Notes: generated by a model not told the origin, from the sequence alone. A DNA stretch of 64,000 bases from Edaphobacter sp. 4G125 (GCF_014274685.1 NZ_CP060393.1:3779501-3843500), one strand, 5' to 3'; positions 8,939 to 18,850 are shown, numbered from the stretch's first letter. Numbers and translations are program-made.

Positions 8939-9463
8939 CTAGTCCGGCTCTCCATGATGAAGAATCATCTCGGCAATCTCTTCCGCGCGCTCTAAAGTGA
9001 TGCCATTACGCTGCTCGATGGCCAAGGGATGGTTGGGATCACTGATGGTGAACTGAGGTCGCTCGCCTACGGGCTGAGTGTGGATGTTCACCTCAAGGTT
9101 GAGGGTACTGCCAAAAAGGAAGATGTCGGAGTTGAGCCAGCCGGGAAAAGACGGTTCGTTCTCGCGGCCCGGGGTGTTCCAGAGTTCGTTGGCGCGCAGG
9201 AAGGATTTTGGGCTGACTTCGGCCCAGACTCCCCAGACAAAGGGCTCAGCGGAGTCAAGAATGGGGAGAAGGATGCGGCCGCGGAGGTAAAAATCTTTGC
9301 CATCGATGACACATTGGTCAGGAGTCATCACGATGCGCCGGTCGCGCTCTTCTGGCGGGACCGCGAGGACGGCCTGAGGAGCATTAACGCTGTACTGCAA
9401 GGGCAATTCATGGCGCTGGCCACAGACCGTACAGGCAAATCCGGTATGCAGATCAGTACTCAT
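8939..9463 (-). CDS. DUF2199 domain protein
   Basis: 174 residues that match the DUF2199 pattern in order: a CxxC near the N-terminus in FACTVCGQRHELPLQYS, then ERDRRIVMTPDQCVIDGKDFY, LRGRILLPILDSAEPFVWGV, and a C-terminal HPLAIEQRNGITLERAEEIA. Soluble, no signal peptide. The function of the family is unknown; the CxxC pair could bind metal. Divergent from the ankyrin gene, probably its own unit. Confidence 0.8.
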   Translation of the reverse strand: MSTDLHTGFACTVCGQRHELPLQYSVNAPQAVLAVPPEERDRRIVMTPDQCVIDGKDFYLRGRILLPILDSAEPFVWGVWAEVSPKSFLRANELWNTPGRENEPSFPGWLNSDIFLFGSTLNLEVNIHTQPVGERPQFTISDPNHPLAIEQRNGITLERAEEIAEMILHHGEPD

Positions 9464-9669
9464 TTCATTATTGTTTCACAGGCGCATACAGTAAGTGAGC
9501 GATGCCGCCCTTGCATCGACGCGGAATTTTGGAGATGATGCCATCGTGCTTACCGGAAGCATCCCGTCCGCGGAAATGGGCTCAGCCCACCGGCCAGCCG
9601 TTTCCAACCTGAGACCTGACTTCCTGCCCGAAGCTTGCGGACCACGGGCGCATATGAGGAGGAAAGGTT

Positions 9670-10929
9670 ATGACTACAGTATCGAGGGGAATCCCTGAGC
9701 ATCCGCATCTCGATGTGCCGAAACGCGAGGCACGTGAGCTTTTGAATCAATGCCGAAAGGGCGAACGGGATGCACTTGAACGTATTCGCCGCCGTCATCC
9801 AAAGTTCGATAAGGCAACAGACGATGCGATCGTCAGTGAGCTCAAGTTGAGCGACACGCAGCTTGTGATTGCGCGCGAATATGGTCTATCGAACTGGACA
9901 ATACTGAAGCAGCGGATCGCGGAGAATACCGCGGCCGGCGCTCTGCGGGAAGCGATTCGGTCGGATGACAGAGACGCAGTAATGACGATTCTGAGAGCTA
10001 GCCCAGAGATGCTGCACCTGCCGGTATGGAGTGGGAACTGGGGTCCTCCAATGAGCCATGCTGCCAACCTTGGAAGGCTGGAGATTATTAAGGCATGTGC
10101 GGAGCTCGGGGCGCGCGACTATCAGCACGCATTCGGTCGCGCGTTATTACAAGGACAGGTGGAATGTGCAGAATGGCTGCACGCTCATGGTGCAACGCTT
10201 GCACCTGGAATCATCATGGGCTCGTGCGAGACCTTGAATGTCGCGGGGTTCAAGTTTCTGCTCGATGCAGGTGCGGCAATCACCGACGGACATGGAGACA
10301 GGATGGCTCCTTTGGCTCTCGTGCTCGAAACATACTCGCGCCATCCTTCCGGAAAGCACGCGATCCTGAAGCTGTTTGCGGAGCGCGGCTACCATCTGCC
10401 GGATACACCGATAATGGCGCTTCATCGTGGCGATATCGCCCGACTGGAGCAGCACCTGCATCGTAATCCGCTGATGCTGGAGAGACGATTCAGCCTGCAA
10501 GAAATCTATCCGGCAGAGTGTGGATGCGCTCCCAATGGACTGTCAGGGCTGCATTGGACTCCAATCAACGGCACGACCCTGCTGCATCTCGCAATCGATT
10601 TTCGTGAGCGTGAGATTTTCGAGTGGTTGCTGATGCACGGTGCCGATGTGAACGCCCGTGCGATGGTCGATAGCGACGGTTTCGGAGGGCATACACCTCT
10701 GTTCAACACGGTCGTAGGCGGACCAGGATCGGATGCCACGATGGCGCGCACCCTCCTGGAGCGTGGTGCGGAGAGAGACGCCCGGGCAAGCCTGCGAAAG
10801 TTTCTGGACTGGATTGCAGACCCGCGTTGGTACGAGGCACGGAACGTGACACCAGCGGAGTGGGGCCACGGGTTTCCTGAGAAGAATTGGGTGAACATCG
10901 AGGTCTTGCGGGTGGTCGATTCTGCCTAG
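9670..10929 (+). CDS. Ankyrin-repeat protein
   Basis: 419 residues, cytoplasmic (no signal peptide). An N-terminal helical region (about 10-90) resembles that of other bacterial ankyrin proteins (EARELLNQCRKGERDALERI). It is followed by degenerate ankyrin units such as PPMSHAANLGRLEIIKACAE, ALLQGQVECAEWLHAHGATL, TTLLHLAIDFREREIFEWLL and HTPLFNTVVGG. These repeats mediate protein binding; the partner is unknown. AGGAGGAAAGG lies 4 nt before ATG 9670, a very strong ribosome site. Confidence 0.85.
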   Translation: MTTVSRGIPEHPHLDVPKREARELLNQCRKGERDALERIRRRHPKFDKATDDAIVSELKLSDTQLVIAREYGLSNWTILKQRIAENTAAGALREAIRSDDRDAVMTILRASPEMLHLPVWSGNWGPPMSHAANLGRLEIIKACAELGARDYQHAFGRALLQGQVECAEWLHAHGATLAPGIIMGSCETLNVAGFKFLLDAGAAITDGHGDRMAPLALVLETYSRHPSGKHAILKLFAERGYHLPDTPIMALHRGDIARLEQHLHRNPLMLERRFSLQEIYPAECGCAPNGLSGLHWTPINGTTLLHLAIDFREREIFEWLLMHGADVNARAMVDSDGFGGHTPLFNTVVGGPGSDATMARTLLERGAERDARASLRKFLDWIADPRWYEARNVTPAEWGHGFPEKNWVNIEVLRVVDSA

Positions 10930-10963
10930 AAGCTGTTGTTTTTTTAGGGATGCCGGGCTACAG

Positions 10964-11087
10964 GTGTCATCCTGAGCGAAGTTTGGCATGCGCCAAACGA
11001 AGTCGAAGGATCTGCGGTTCTTTGCAGGCGATTTCCAGCCCCAAACCCGCAGATCCTTCGACTCGCTCCGCTCCCTCAGGATGACAC
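10964..11087. repeat. Nested inverted-repeat intergenic element
   Basis: 124-bp palindromic unit. The outer arms are GTGTCATCCTGAG and CTCAGGATGACAC; the inner arms are GTCGAAGGATCTGCGG and CCGCAGATCCTTCGAC; and a small palindrome GTTTGGC/GCCAAAC sits in the left arm (10981-10998). It resembles the mobile-looking palindromic elements scattered through acidobacterial intergenic DNA. A half-copy of the inner arm occurs at 12807-12829. The open frame of the following mutase runs into it, which would give a false N-terminus. Confidence 0.7.
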
Positions 11088-11137
11088 TTCTTCTTGATCC
11101 TGCAAGCCTCTATGCGAGACAAAGGTTACACTTCGTC

Positions 11138-12760
11138 ATGGCTAAACCACCGGAGAAGAGTGCGGTAAAAAGTGCAAAGACAAGCTCCGGGATTCCTGTG
11201 GACGTGACGTATAGCGCAGGACAACCAGCAGATTTCGATCCGGCCGCACAGCTAGGCAACCCCGGAGAGTTTCCATTCACGCGCGGTATCCAGCCGACGA
11301 TGTATCGCGGCAGACTGTGGACGATGCGTCAGTACGCAGGAATGGGAGACGCAGAGGAGTCGAACCGGCGATACAGATTCCTGCTATCGCAAGGTACGAA
11401 AGGACTGAGCGTGGCATTCGACCTGCCGACCCAGATCGGGTATGACTCGGACTCGCTGCTGGCATTGGGCGAGGTAGGCAAAGTCGGAGTGGCGATTGAC
11501 TCGATCGAGGACATGGAACGTCTGTTCGCTGGAATTCAACTGGATGAGATCTCCACCTCGATGACGATCAATGCGACGGCATCGATCCTGCTAGCGCTTT
11601 ATGTTGCCGCAGCAAAGCGTCAGAGAGCGGATGTCAAAAAGCTCTCGGGGACTGTTCAGAACGACATCCTGAAGGAATACATCGCACGGGGAACATACAT
11701 CTACCCGATAAAGCACGCAATGCGATTAGTGACGGATATCTTTGCATGGGCAGCCAACGAAGTTCCGGAGTGGAATACGATCTCGATCTCCGGCTACCAC
11801 ATGCGTGAGGCCGGTTGTACAGCGGTGCAGGAGGTGGCATTTACGCTGACCGATGGAATGACCTATGTCCAGGCCGCGCTCGATGCCGGACTGGAGATCG
11901 ACACCTTTGCTCCGCGGCTGAGCTTTTTTTTCAATGCGCATAACAATCTGCTGGAGGAGGTCGCGAAGTTTCGCGCCGCACGGAGGATGTGGGCGCGGAT
12001 CATGCGGGAACATTTCCGGGCCAAAAATCCACGCAGCTGGATGCTGCGATTTCATACCCAGACGGCGGGCTCGACCCTGACGGCGCAGCAGCCAGAAAAC
12101 AATATCGTGCGCACAGCAGTGCAGGCTTTGGCGGCGGTACTGGGAGGGACGCAGTCGCTGCATACCAACGGCTTCGACGAGGCTCTGGCATTGCCGACTG
12201 AACAGGCGGCGAGGATTGCATTACGAACACAACAGATTCTGGCGCATGAGAGCGGCATCGCAGATACGGTCGATCCACTGGCTGGGTCATACTACGTCGA
12301 AACATTGACCAACGAGATCGAAGAACGCGCAGAAGAATACCTGACTACGATTGCCCGGTTCGACCTGGGCGGAAAATATGGGATGCTGCGGGCGATCGAA
12401 CAAGGCTATATACAGCGCGAGATTCAGAATGCTGCTTATGCGTACCAGAAAGCTGTCGATGAGAAGGATGCCATTGTAGTGGGAGTTAATGAGTTCATAA
12501 GCGAAGAGAGCACCGTTCCCATCCAGAGGGCCGACAAGTCGCTGGAGCAGAGGCAGGTAGAACGCGTGCAAGCTTTACGGGCGCGGCGCGATGCCGGTGT
12601 CCACGCAGTTGCATTGCGAGCAGTAGAAGATGCGGCAAGGAGTGGAGAGAACCTGATGCCGCGAATTGTGGCGGCGGTGGAGGCGTATGCGACCGTAGGC
12701 GAGATTGCGGACGTGTTGCGCGGAGTGTTTGGGGAGTACCGAGAAACGGTCGTGGTGTGA
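11138..12760 (+). CDS. mcmA: Methylmalonyl-CoA mutase large subunit (lacks B12-binding domain)
   Basis: Catalytic TIM-barrel subunit that interconverts methylmalonyl-CoA and succinyl-CoA using adenosylcobalamin. 540 residues covering only the catalytic domain: [57 protein letters not shown] and [20 protein letters not shown]. No DxHxxG cobalamin motif follows, so a separate small subunit is needed and none is in the window. The Tyr of RQYAG and the Arg of HAMRLV fit methylmalonyl- rather than isobutyryl-CoA mutase, going by known specificity residues. Start: ATG 11138; the longer open frame enters the upstream palindromic repeat. Confidence 0.88.
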   Translation: MAKPPEKSAVKSAKTSSGIPVDVTYSAGQPADFDPAAQLGNPGEFPFTRGIQPTMYRGRLWTMRQYAGMGDAEESNRRYRFLLSQGTKGLSVAFDLPTQIGYDSDSLLALGEVGKVGVAIDSIEDMERLFAGIQLDEISTSMTINATASILLALYVAAAKRQRADVKKLSGTVQNDILKEYIARGTYIYPIKHAMRLVTDIFAWAANEVPEWNTISISGYHMREAGCTAVQEVAFTLTDGMTYVQAALDAGLEIDTFAPRLSFFFNAHNNLLEEVAKFRAARRMWARIMREHFRAKNPRSWMLRFHTQTAGSTLTAQQPENNIVRTAVQALAAVLGGTQSLHTNGFDEALALPTEQAARIALRTQQILAHESGIADTVDPLAGSYYVETLTNEIEERAEEYLTTIARFDLGGKYGMLRAIEQGYIQREIQNAAYAYQKAVDEKDAIVVGVNEFISEESTVPIQRADKSLEQRQVERVQALRARRDAGVHAVALRAVEDAARSGENLMPRIVAAVEAYATVGEIADVLRGVFGEYRETVVV

Positions 12761-12806
12761 AAGTTTATGTCGTCTCTCGTCTTATGAAGATTAGCCCTGA
12801 AGATCA

Positions 12807-12851
12807 ACCGCAGATCTTTCGACTTCGCCTCTCGCGATAAAACCGCGAGAG
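12807..12851. repeat. Partial copy of the palindromic element plus hairpin
   Basis: CCGCAGATCTTTCGAC (12809-12824) is a near copy of the inner arm of the element at 10964-11087. It is followed by the hairpin CTCTCGCG/CGCGAGAG (12829-12851) lying between the convergent mutase gene and the gene at 12914. No T tract is seen, so terminator function is doubtful. Confidence 0.4.
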
Positions 12852-12913
12852 ACTTCGATCAGAATGGCCCTCTCTTTAGGACCGTCGCGGCACATGTTTT
12901 TGGTAATGCACGA

Positions 12914-13573
12914 TCAGGGAGCCGACTTCGCCTCAGACGAGTTAGGCGCATTGGGATCGATGGTGAAATCGAAGACAACGACGGAAAACGTATTAGCGAC
13001 CTTCGGAACTGGTTGAAGAGCATATTCGCCCGGCGTAAGAGGTGCCTTCGGTGTGATTTTAAGCCACCCTTCAGGAAGCTTTTCGATGTTGACATCGACC
13101 TGAGAGTCCGTCCGCTTTGCATTTCCCGTTAACTGAGTGAAGTTGACCTGCGCGAGTACGCGCCGATCCTTATCGCCCCTGGCACGAACGAGCGCCCATG
13201 GACCGAAGATGCCATCCGTCGAACCAGAGGAGTCGTCATCTTCGAAAAAATGAACATAAAAGACTGGCCTGTCGGAATGAAGAGCTACACGGGCATGAGC
13301 CCCCGCGATCTCGGTGGTCATCTTCGGCTTGTAGAAGACGCTCCCTGCAAGAGACCCCGCCACATTGGCGCCCTTGTGATTATTTACGCCTACATTGGTG
13401 TGGTGGATCGGAACAAGTTGCTGTTTGCCTTGATAGGTGTCGACCGCCCAGGGATAACTGCCATTGGTGATCTGGACGCCGGGGATAGGCTCAGGGACAT
13501 ATTGAGCGAATACAGGACCGGAGATAGTAAAGATGAAGGCAGAGAAAAAAATCGACAAACAAGCAGATCGCAA
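12914..13573 (-). CDS. Secreted protein of unknown function
   Basis: 219 residues with an N-terminal signal peptide (SACLSIFFSAFIF, then TISGPVFA, cleavage before QYVPEPIPG). The mature part has no membrane segment and appears beta-rich (WAVDTYQGKQQLVPIHHTNV, HSDRPVFYVHFFEDDDSS, GWLKITPKAPLTPGEYALQP). The 'LTPGEYAL' phrase is common in secreted acidobacterial proteins. Start chosen at TTG 13573: GAGG lies 5 nt upstream and the signal peptide starts cleanly. A TTG at 13633 would add 20 residues without a ribosome site. Divergent from gcvT. Family not recognised. Confidence 0.7.
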   Translation of the reverse strand: MRSACLSIFFSAFIFTISGPVFAQYVPEPIPGVQITNGSYPWAVDTYQGKQQLVPIHHTNVGVNNHKGANVAGSLAGSVFYKPKMTTEIAGAHARVALHSDRPVFYVHFFEDDDSSGSTDGIFGPWALVRARGDKDRRVLAQVNFTQLTGNAKRTDSQVDVNIEKLPEGWLKITPKAPLTPGEYALQPVPKVANTFSVVVFDFTIDPNAPNSSEAKSAP

Positions 13574-13626
13574 AGAAACCTCGTATTGAGCAGGATCGCA
13601 GTCAAGATTGCCATAGCAGACTGTGT

Positions 13627-13656
13627 TTGACAATACCCGTTCGTTGACCGTGGAAT
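13627..13656 (+). promoter_or_regulatory. Candidate sigma-70 promoter for the gcv operon
   Basis: TTGACA at 13627-13632 and TGGAAT at 13651-13656, 18-bp spacing, 38 nt before the gcvT start. The short leader leaves no room for a glycine riboswitch. Confidence 0.35.
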
Positions 13657-13693
13657 AGCGGCACCAATACGATGAATTCCAGAGGGTACGAAC

Positions 13694-14830
13694 TTGTCAG
13701 AGACTGCGACTCAGCTTCGTAAAACGGCACTTAATGCAGTTCATCGCGCCGCAAAGGCAAAAATGGTGGACTTTGGCGGCTGGGATATGCCGGTGGATTG
13801 CTGTGGCCTGACGGCCGAGCACATGGCGGTGCGGACGGGCGTCGGTGTCTTCGACGTATCGCACATGGGCGACATTCAACTGCGCGGACCAGGATCCTTG
13901 GCCGCAGTACAGAAACTGTGCATGAACGATGCCTCGAAGCTACAGGTGGGACAGGCGCAGTACTCGGCGATGCTGTATCCGAACGGCACCTTTGTGGACG
14001 ACGTTGTGGTGCACAAGCTTTCAGACAACGACTATCTGATTGTGATCAACGCGGGCACGCGCGAGAAGGATGTTCAGTGGGTACGGCAGGTGATCGGCGG
14101 CATGCCCAGCGTGCATATGAACGACTTCAGCGACTACTACACACAACTGGCGATCCAGGGGCCGAAGGCGATTGACGTACTGCAGAAGCTGACACCGGTC
14201 GACCTGGCACCGATCAAGAATTATTGGTTTACATGGGGACAGGTGTGCGGCCTGCACAACGTGATGATCGCCCGAACCGGATACACAGGCGAAGATGGGT
14301 TTGAGATCTACATCCCCAGCGACGAACCCACCAGTGCGCGAGTGTGGAACGAAGTGCTCAAAGCAGGCAAGGAGTTCGGAATTTTGTCTTGCGGCCTTGG
14401 GGCGCGGAACACCCTTCGGCTTGAGGCCGCAATGGCACTGTACGGGCACGAAATCTCCGATACCATCAATGTCTTTGAGGCCGGTCTTGGCCGATATGCG
14501 AAGCTCGATAAAGGCGATTTTGTAGGCCGCGATGCCCTGGTGAAGATTCAGGAAGAGGGCGGCCCGAAGCGCAAACTGGTCGGCCTGGAGATGATCGAAC
14601 GCGGGATCGGTCGTGACGGCTATCCCGTGTTCTCACTGGATGGAGCGAAGATCGGTGAGATCACCAGCGGATCGCCCGCGCCTTTTCTGAAGAAGAACAT
14701 TGCGTTAGCTTATGTTCCGGTGGAGTTTACGCCGCTCGACACCGAGGTAGCCGTTGAAATTCGTGGGCAAATGGTGAAGGCAAAGGTGGTGCCCACTCCG
14801 TTCTATAAGCGGCCAAAGAAGACAGCCTGA
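13694..14830 (+). CDS. gcvT: Glycine cleavage system T protein (aminomethyltransferase)
   Basis: Transfers the aminomethyl carbon from lipoyl-H protein to tetrahydrofolate and releases ammonia. 378 residues with the GcvT signature: [34 protein letters not shown], the folate-region [35 protein letters not shown], and the C-terminal barrel ([20 protein letters not shown]). Start is TTG 13694 with AGAGGG about 8 nt ahead; no in-frame ATG fits the family N-terminus. First gene of the operon gcvT-ORF-gcvH-gcvPA-ORF-gcvPB-ORF. Confidence 0.95.
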   Translation: MSETATQLRKTALNAVHRAAKAKMVDFGGWDMPVDCCGLTAEHMAVRTGVGVFDVSHMGDIQLRGPGSLAAVQKLCMNDASKLQVGQAQYSAMLYPNGTFVDDVVVHKLSDNDYLIVINAGTREKDVQWVRQVIGGMPSVHMNDFSDYYTQLAIQGPKAIDVLQKLTPVDLAPIKNYWFTWGQVCGLHNVMIARTGYTGEDGFEIYIPSDEPTSARVWNEVLKAGKEFGILSCGLGARNTLRLEAAMALYGHEISDTINVFEAGLGRYAKLDKGDFVGRDALVKIQEEGGPKRKLVGLEMIERGIGRDGYPVFSLDGAKIGEITSGSPAPFLKKNIALAYVPVEFTPLDTEVAVEIRGQMVKAKVVPTPFYKRPKKTA

Positions 14831-14860
14831 CTACACAGAACCAATTAACGGGAGAAGAGA

Positions 14861-15151
14861 ATGCAGTTTCTTGTTTTGACTGAGCGTAAGACCGACCATT
14901 TTCCTGCCGAGGAATGGACCCGGGAGCGTATTGCAGCGGAGGGACAGCGGGTAAGGGAGCTGTACGGGGCTGGAGTCGTCCGAAGCATCTGGCGTCGTAA
15001 AGATAAACCGGGCGCAGCACTTCTGATTGAAGCCAGTTCAGAGGCTGCGGCGCGGGAAGCCATTGAGAGCCTTCCGCTGGCAAAACTGGGAATGATTAGT
15101 TTTCCGGTCGTAACAGAACTTGAACCGTATCCGGCGCTTGGACCAAGCTAG
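14861..15151 (+). CDS. Muconolactone isomerase-like small ferredoxin-fold protein
   Basis: 96 residues, MQFLVLTERKTDHFPAEEW through VRELYGAGVVRSIWRRKDKP, then ALLIEASSEAAAREAIESLP and MISFPVVTELEPY. This is the layout of the dimeric alpha-beta barrel family that includes muconolactone delta-isomerase and YciI-like proteins. GGGAGAAGAG lies 2-8 nt ahead of ATG 14861. It sits 30 nt after gcvT and is clearly in the operon. A role in glycine or one-carbon metabolism is only guilt by association; a catalytic function for this copy is unproven. Confidence 0.75.
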   Translation: MQFLVLTERKTDHFPAEEWTRERIAAEGQRVRELYGAGVVRSIWRRKDKPGAALLIEASSEAAAREAIESLPLAKLGMISFPVVTELEPYPALGPS

Positions 15152-15165
15152 AGGAGTTTACCCCC

Positions 15166-15183
15166 GGTTTTCCACGGAAAACC
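15166..15183 (+). promoter_or_regulatory. Small hairpin in the gcvH leader
   Basis: GGTTTTCC and GGAAAACC separated by two bases, 33 nt before gcvH. A second tiny inverted repeat (GGAG/CTCC) covers the ribosome site about 14 nt ahead of the gcvH ATG. Possible intercistronic processing or translation-control structure; no T tract. Confidence 0.3.
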
Positions 15184-15216
15184 CTCTACAATGATTGAGG
15201 AGACCTCCAAAATTCT

Positions 15217-15606
15217 ATGTCTTATCCTGCGAACTACAAGTACACGAAGGAACACGAGTGGATCAGCGTCGACAGCACAAAAGGCACGGTCGGCATTACG
15301 GATTATGCTCAGAACTCTCTGGGCGACATCGTTTTTGTCGATCTGCCCAAGGTTGGCTCCGAGGTGAAGGCCGGAGAGATCTTCGGTTCGGTAGAGTCGG
15401 TGAAGGCCGTCTCGGATTTGTACTCGCCGGTGAGCGGTACAGTGGCCGAAGTCAATGAAGCGCTAAAGGACGCTCCGGAGAAGATCAACGCCGACGCCAA
15501 CGCAACATGGCTGATCAAGGTTGACGTAACCAATGTATCGGAGCTGGATACGCTGTTGACGGCTGCTGATTACGAGAAGTTCATCGCTGAGGAGACTGGA
15601 CACTAA
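15217..15606 (+). CDS. gcvH: Glycine cleavage system H protein
   Basis: Lipoyl carrier that shuttles the aminomethyl group between P, T and L proteins. 129 residues, the usual length. The N-terminus YPANYKYTKEHEWISV is the family start, followed by GITDYAQNSLGDIVFVDLP and the lipoylation site GSVESVKAVSDLYSPVSG, whose central Lys (about residue 64) carries lipoate. Ends 3 nt before gcvPA. The lipoamide dehydrogenase (L protein) and lipoate enzymes are not in the window. Confidence 0.96.
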   Translation: MSYPANYKYTKEHEWISVDSTKGTVGITDYAQNSLGDIVFVDLPKVGSEVKAGEIFGSVESVKAVSDLYSPVSGTVAEVNEALKDAPEKINADANATWLIKVDVTNVSELDTLLTAADYEKFIAEETGH

Positions 15607-15609
15607 ACG

Positions 15610-16935
15610 ATGCGTTATCTGCCAAAGTCCCCTGCGGACCGCAAGGAGATGCTCGCAGAGATTGGCGTAGCGTCGATCGACGATCTGTTTGCGAGCATTC
15701 CTGCGGAGTATCAGTTCAAGCGCGACCTTGCGATTCCGCGCCAGCATGGCGAGTCGGAGATCATTGACAGGTTCCGCGAATTTGCCAACCAGAACGCTGC
15801 GGGCTATGCCAGCTTTCTTGGCGCCGGCGTGTACAAACACTATCGTCCGGTGTTGATCGATACCGTAGTCTCGCGTGGTGAGTTTCTCACCAGCTACACG
15901 CCCTACCAGCCTGAGATCGCGCAAGGGACCCTGCAGGCGATGTTCGAGTTCCAGACGATGATCTGCGAACTAACCGGCATGGAGATCGCGAACGCCTCGA
16001 TGTACGATGGCTCGACCGGAGCTGCAGAGGCCATCATGATGGCGGTACGCGTGACCGGTCGCGATGGCGCTGTCATCGCGAAGACTGTGCACCCGGAGTA
16101 TCGCGAGGTTGTCGCCACCTACGCGCAGCACCAGGAGATCCCGCTCGCCGAGGTTGGCTACGCGGCGAATGGGCGAGTGGATCTGGCCGCTCTCGATGCG
16201 GCGATTACGAGCGATACGGCGTGCGTGCTGATCCAGTCGCCGAACTTCTTCGGGACGATTGAGGATGTTGCGGCGATTGCCGATATTGCGCACAAGAAGG
16301 GCGCACTGCTGATTGTCTCAATTGCCGAGGCTGTCTCGCTAGGGATTGTGAAGCCGCCTGCGGAGGCGGACATTGTGTCGCTCGAGGCACAGAGCTTTGG
16401 CGTTGCTCCGAGCTATGGCGGGCCGTTCTGCGGCGTAATTGCATGCAAGGAGAAGTTCCTGCGGCAGATGCCGGGACGCATCGTGGGCGAGACGAAAGAC
16501 ATGGACGGCAAGCGCGGCTTTGTGCTGACGCTCTCGACGCGTGAACAACATATCCGTCGTGAAAAGGCCACCTCAAACATCTGCACCAATCAAGCACTGG
16601 TGGCTATGATGACCACTGTCTTCCTTACCGTGTATGGCAAGGAAGGGCTGAAGGATCTCGCGGTGCAAAACCTCGCCAAGGCGAAGTATGCTGCCGATAC
16701 CCTAAGCAAATCCGGCAAGGTGCTCTTCCCGGGCGCTCCACGGTTTCATGAGTTTGTGCTCGATCTCGGCAAAGATGCGGAACAGATAAACAAAAAGCTG
16801 CTGGAGAAGAAGATCATCGGCGGACTGCCGCTGGCGAAGTGGTATCCCGAGCTTGGGCCTAACGCCAGCCTGTGGTGCGCTACTGAGTTAACAACCAAGG
16901 CACAGATCGATGCTGCGGCAGAGGCGCTGAAGTAG
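15610..16935 (+). CDS. gcvPA: Glycine dehydrogenase (decarboxylating) subunit 1
   Basis: N-terminal half of the split P protein; with GcvPB it decarboxylates glycine on PLP. 441 residues with the family landmarks [60 protein letters not shown] and [20 protein letters not shown]. The lysine that binds PLP is in subunit 2, not here. The split alpha/beta form is typical of Gram-positives, archaea and many Acidobacteria, in contrast to the single ~950-residue GcvP of proteobacteria. Confidence 0.95.
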   Translation: MRYLPKSPADRKEMLAEIGVASIDDLFASIPAEYQFKRDLAIPRQHGESEIIDRFREFANQNAAGYASFLGAGVYKHYRPVLIDTVVSRGEFLTSYTPYQPEIAQGTLQAMFEFQTMICELTGMEIANASMYDGSTGAAEAIMMAVRVTGRDGAVIAKTVHPEYREVVATYAQHQEIPLAEVGYAANGRVDLAALDAAITSDTACVLIQSPNFFGTIEDVAAIADIAHKKGALLIVSIAEAVSLGIVKPPAEADIVSLEAQSFGVAPSYGGPFCGVIACKEKFLRQMPGRIVGETKDMDGKRGFVLTLSTREQHIRREKATSNICTNQALVAMMTTVFLTVYGKEGLKDLAVQNLAKAKYAADTLSKSGKVLFPGAPRFHEFVLDLGKDAEQINKKLLEKKIIGGLPLAKWYPELGPNASLWCATELTTKAQIDAAAEALK

Positions 16936-16936
16936 C

Positions 16937-17281
16937 GTGGACATTTCCGGTATCGTCGGCGAAGAACTCGTCGCGGTTGAGTTTGTGCAGGACTACCTGC
17001 AACTCCGTTTCGACACTCCCCTGCTGACGTTATACGTCTGGCCACACATTCTGTTCAGCGAGTATTCGCTAGCCTATGGAGAGCCCGAGTATCGCAACGC
17101 TCTCTGCTCCCTGATCGGCGAAAAGGTAGAAGAGGCAACGCTGGAAGCGGGCGACTCGCTGACTGTGAAGTTTGAGAACGACACCGTGATCGGGTTGTCG
17201 TTGCGCGAAGAAGATCTGGACGGGCCGCAGGCCGGGGCGTATTCGGCAAGCGGATCGGTCTCGGACCAGGAAGAATTTTGA
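16937..17281 (+). CDS. Small conserved protein inside the gcv operon, unknown function
   Basis: 114 residues, starting at GTG 16937 directly after the gcvPA stop (1-nt gap) and ending 9 nt before gcvPB, so it is almost certainly co-transcribed. The sequence predicts a beta-rich fold (ELVAVEFVQDYLQLRFDTPL, LTLYVWPHILF, DSLTVKFENDTVIGLSL) with an acidic, flexible tail (AGAYSASGSVSDQEEF). No motif, signal peptide or membrane segment was recognised. Its position between the two halves of the P protein suggests an accessory or unrelated passenger role; no function is proposed. Confidence 0.75.
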   Translation: MDISGIVGEELVAVEFVQDYLQLRFDTPLLTLYVWPHILFSEYSLAYGEPEYRNALCSLIGEKVEEATLEAGDSLTVKFENDTVIGLSLREEDLDGPQAGAYSASGSVSDQEEF

Positions 17282-17290
17282 GGAACACTG

Positions 17291-18850
17291 ATGAGTGATT
17301 CGAAGTTTGTCGGTACCCCGAAGAAAGTAACGACACACGTCAACCAGAACGAAGATCTGATCTTCGAGAAATCGTCGCCAGGTAAGAAGGGTTATCGTCT
17401 GGCTGAGCTCGACGTGCCTGCGGTCGACGCCGCTGCCCTGCTGGGCCACTCCGTCCGCACTGATCTGGGTGTGATGCCGGAGCTTAGCGAGATCGAGATC
17501 ATCCGCCATTTCACGCGGCTTTCGACCTGGAATTACGCCATCGATCTCGGTATGTATCCGCTGGGCAGTTGCACCATGAAGTACAACCCACGCGTGAACG
17601 AGCTTGTGTCGCGCCTCGAGGGCATCGCAGAGGCACATCCGTATCAGCCTGAGTCGCTCTCGCAGGGCGCATTGGGCATCATGAAGCTGCTGAGTGACTG
17701 CCTGATCGAGATCACCGGCATGGATACCATCACGTTGCAACCTGCAGCGGGTGCACACGGCGAGTTCACAGGTATCCTGCTGGCGCGTGCTTACCATGAA
17801 GCGCACGGGAATGCGCGTAAGAAGATCCTGATTCCGGATTCGGCCCACGGCACCAACCCGGCAACCGCGGCTGTTTGCGGCTATCAGGTGGCCAATCTCA
17901 AGTCGAATGCGCAAGGCATGGTGGACATCGCTGAGTTGGAGCGCATGGTCGATGAGGACACGGCCGCGCTGATGCTCACCAATCCCTCTACGATCGGCGT
18001 CTTCGAGAGCGAGATTCATAAGATCGCCGACATTCTGCACGCTAAGGGCGCGCTGCTCTATATGGATGGCGCGAACATGAATGCCCTGGTCGGCAAGACG
18101 CGTCCTGGTGACTTCGGTGTAGATGTAATGCATCTGAACCTGCACAAAACCTTCTCCACTCCGCATGGAGGCGGTGGCCCAGGCTCCGGTCCAGTCGCAT
18201 GCAAGAAGATTCTCGAGCCCTTCCTGCCGAAGCCTGTCGTTGTGACCAAGGCCGACGGTACGCTGGGCCTCGACTACAACCGTCCGCAGTCGATCGGTCG
18301 TGTACGTGCCTTCTACGGTAATTTCGGCATGTTTGTGCGCGCACTCGCGTACATTCTGGCTAACGGACCCGATGGTCTACGCCAGACCACCGAAGATGCT
18401 GTGCTGAATGCGAATTACATTCGCGCCAAGCTGGAGGACACCTTCGAGCTGCAGTTCAAGACGCGGTCGCTTCACGAGGTGGTTTTCTCGGACAAGCGGC
18501 AGGCGAAGAACGGCGTAAAGACCGGCGATATGGGAAAACGCCTGATCGATTACGGCTTCCATGCCTATACGGTTTCGTTCCCGATGGTCGTGCAAGGCGC
18601 GATGATGATCGAGCCGACGGAGAGCGAGAGCCGCGAGGAGCTCGACCTGCTGATCGACGCGTTGAAGCAAATTGCGAAGGAGGCCGAGGAGAATCCCGAG
18701 CTGGTGACAACCTCTCCGCACACGACACGGTTACGCCGCCTCGATGAGACATCGGCCGCCCGCAAGCCTGTGCTGCGTTGGAAGCCCATGCCGAACGGCC
18801 CGGCAGATACCACCGCGCTGACGCCGGATTCAGCAGCTAAGGAGTGGTAG
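17291..18850 (+). CDS. gcvPB: Glycine dehydrogenase (decarboxylating) subunit 2
   Basis: C-terminal, PLP-binding half of the split P protein. 519 residues. Landmarks are LGMYPLGSCTMKYNPRVNE, EITGMDTITLQPAAGAHGEF, ILIPDSAHGTNPATAAVCGY and the PLP-lysine segment DVMHLNLHKTFSTPHGGGGP (Lys near residue 286), then the C-terminal YGFHAYTVSFPMVVQGAMMI. The extreme C-terminus (about 485-519) is a Pro/Ala-rich tail beyond the usual end. Its stop codon overlaps the next start by one base. Confidence 0.95.
   Translation: MSDSKFVGTPKKVTTHVNQNEDLIFEKSSPGKKGYRLAELDVPAVDAAALLGHSVRTDLGVMPELSEIEIIRHFTRLSTWNYAIDLGMYPLGSCTMKYNPRVNELVSRLEGIAEAHPYQPESLSQGALGIMKLLSDCLIEITGMDTITLQPAAGAHGEFTGILLARAYHEAHGNARKKILIPDSAHGTNPATAAVCGYQVANLKSNAQGMVDIAELERMVDEDTAALMLTNPSTIGVFESEIHKIADILHAKGALLYMDGANMNALVGKTRPGDFGVDVMHLNLHKTFSTPHGGGGPGSGPVACKKILEPFLPKPVVVTKADGTLGLDYNRPQSIGRVRAFYGNFGMFVRALAYILANGPDGLRQTTEDAVLNANYIRAKLEDTFELQFKTRSLHEVVFSDKRQAKNGVKTGDMGKRLIDYGFHAYTVSFPMVVQGAMMIEPTESESREELDLLIDALKQIAKEAEENPELVTTSPHTTRLRRLDETSAARKPVLRWKPMPNGPADTTALTPDSAAKEW

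Noticed and set aside
13574-13693. Glycine riboswitch upstream of gcvT
   Set aside because: The divergent gap is only 120 bp and shows no tandem glycine-aptamer pattern.
17069-18166. 365-codon open frame antisense to gcvPA/gcvPB
   Set aside because: Shadow of G+C-rich coding sequence: His/Arg-rich, no ribosome site, opposite to a certain gene.
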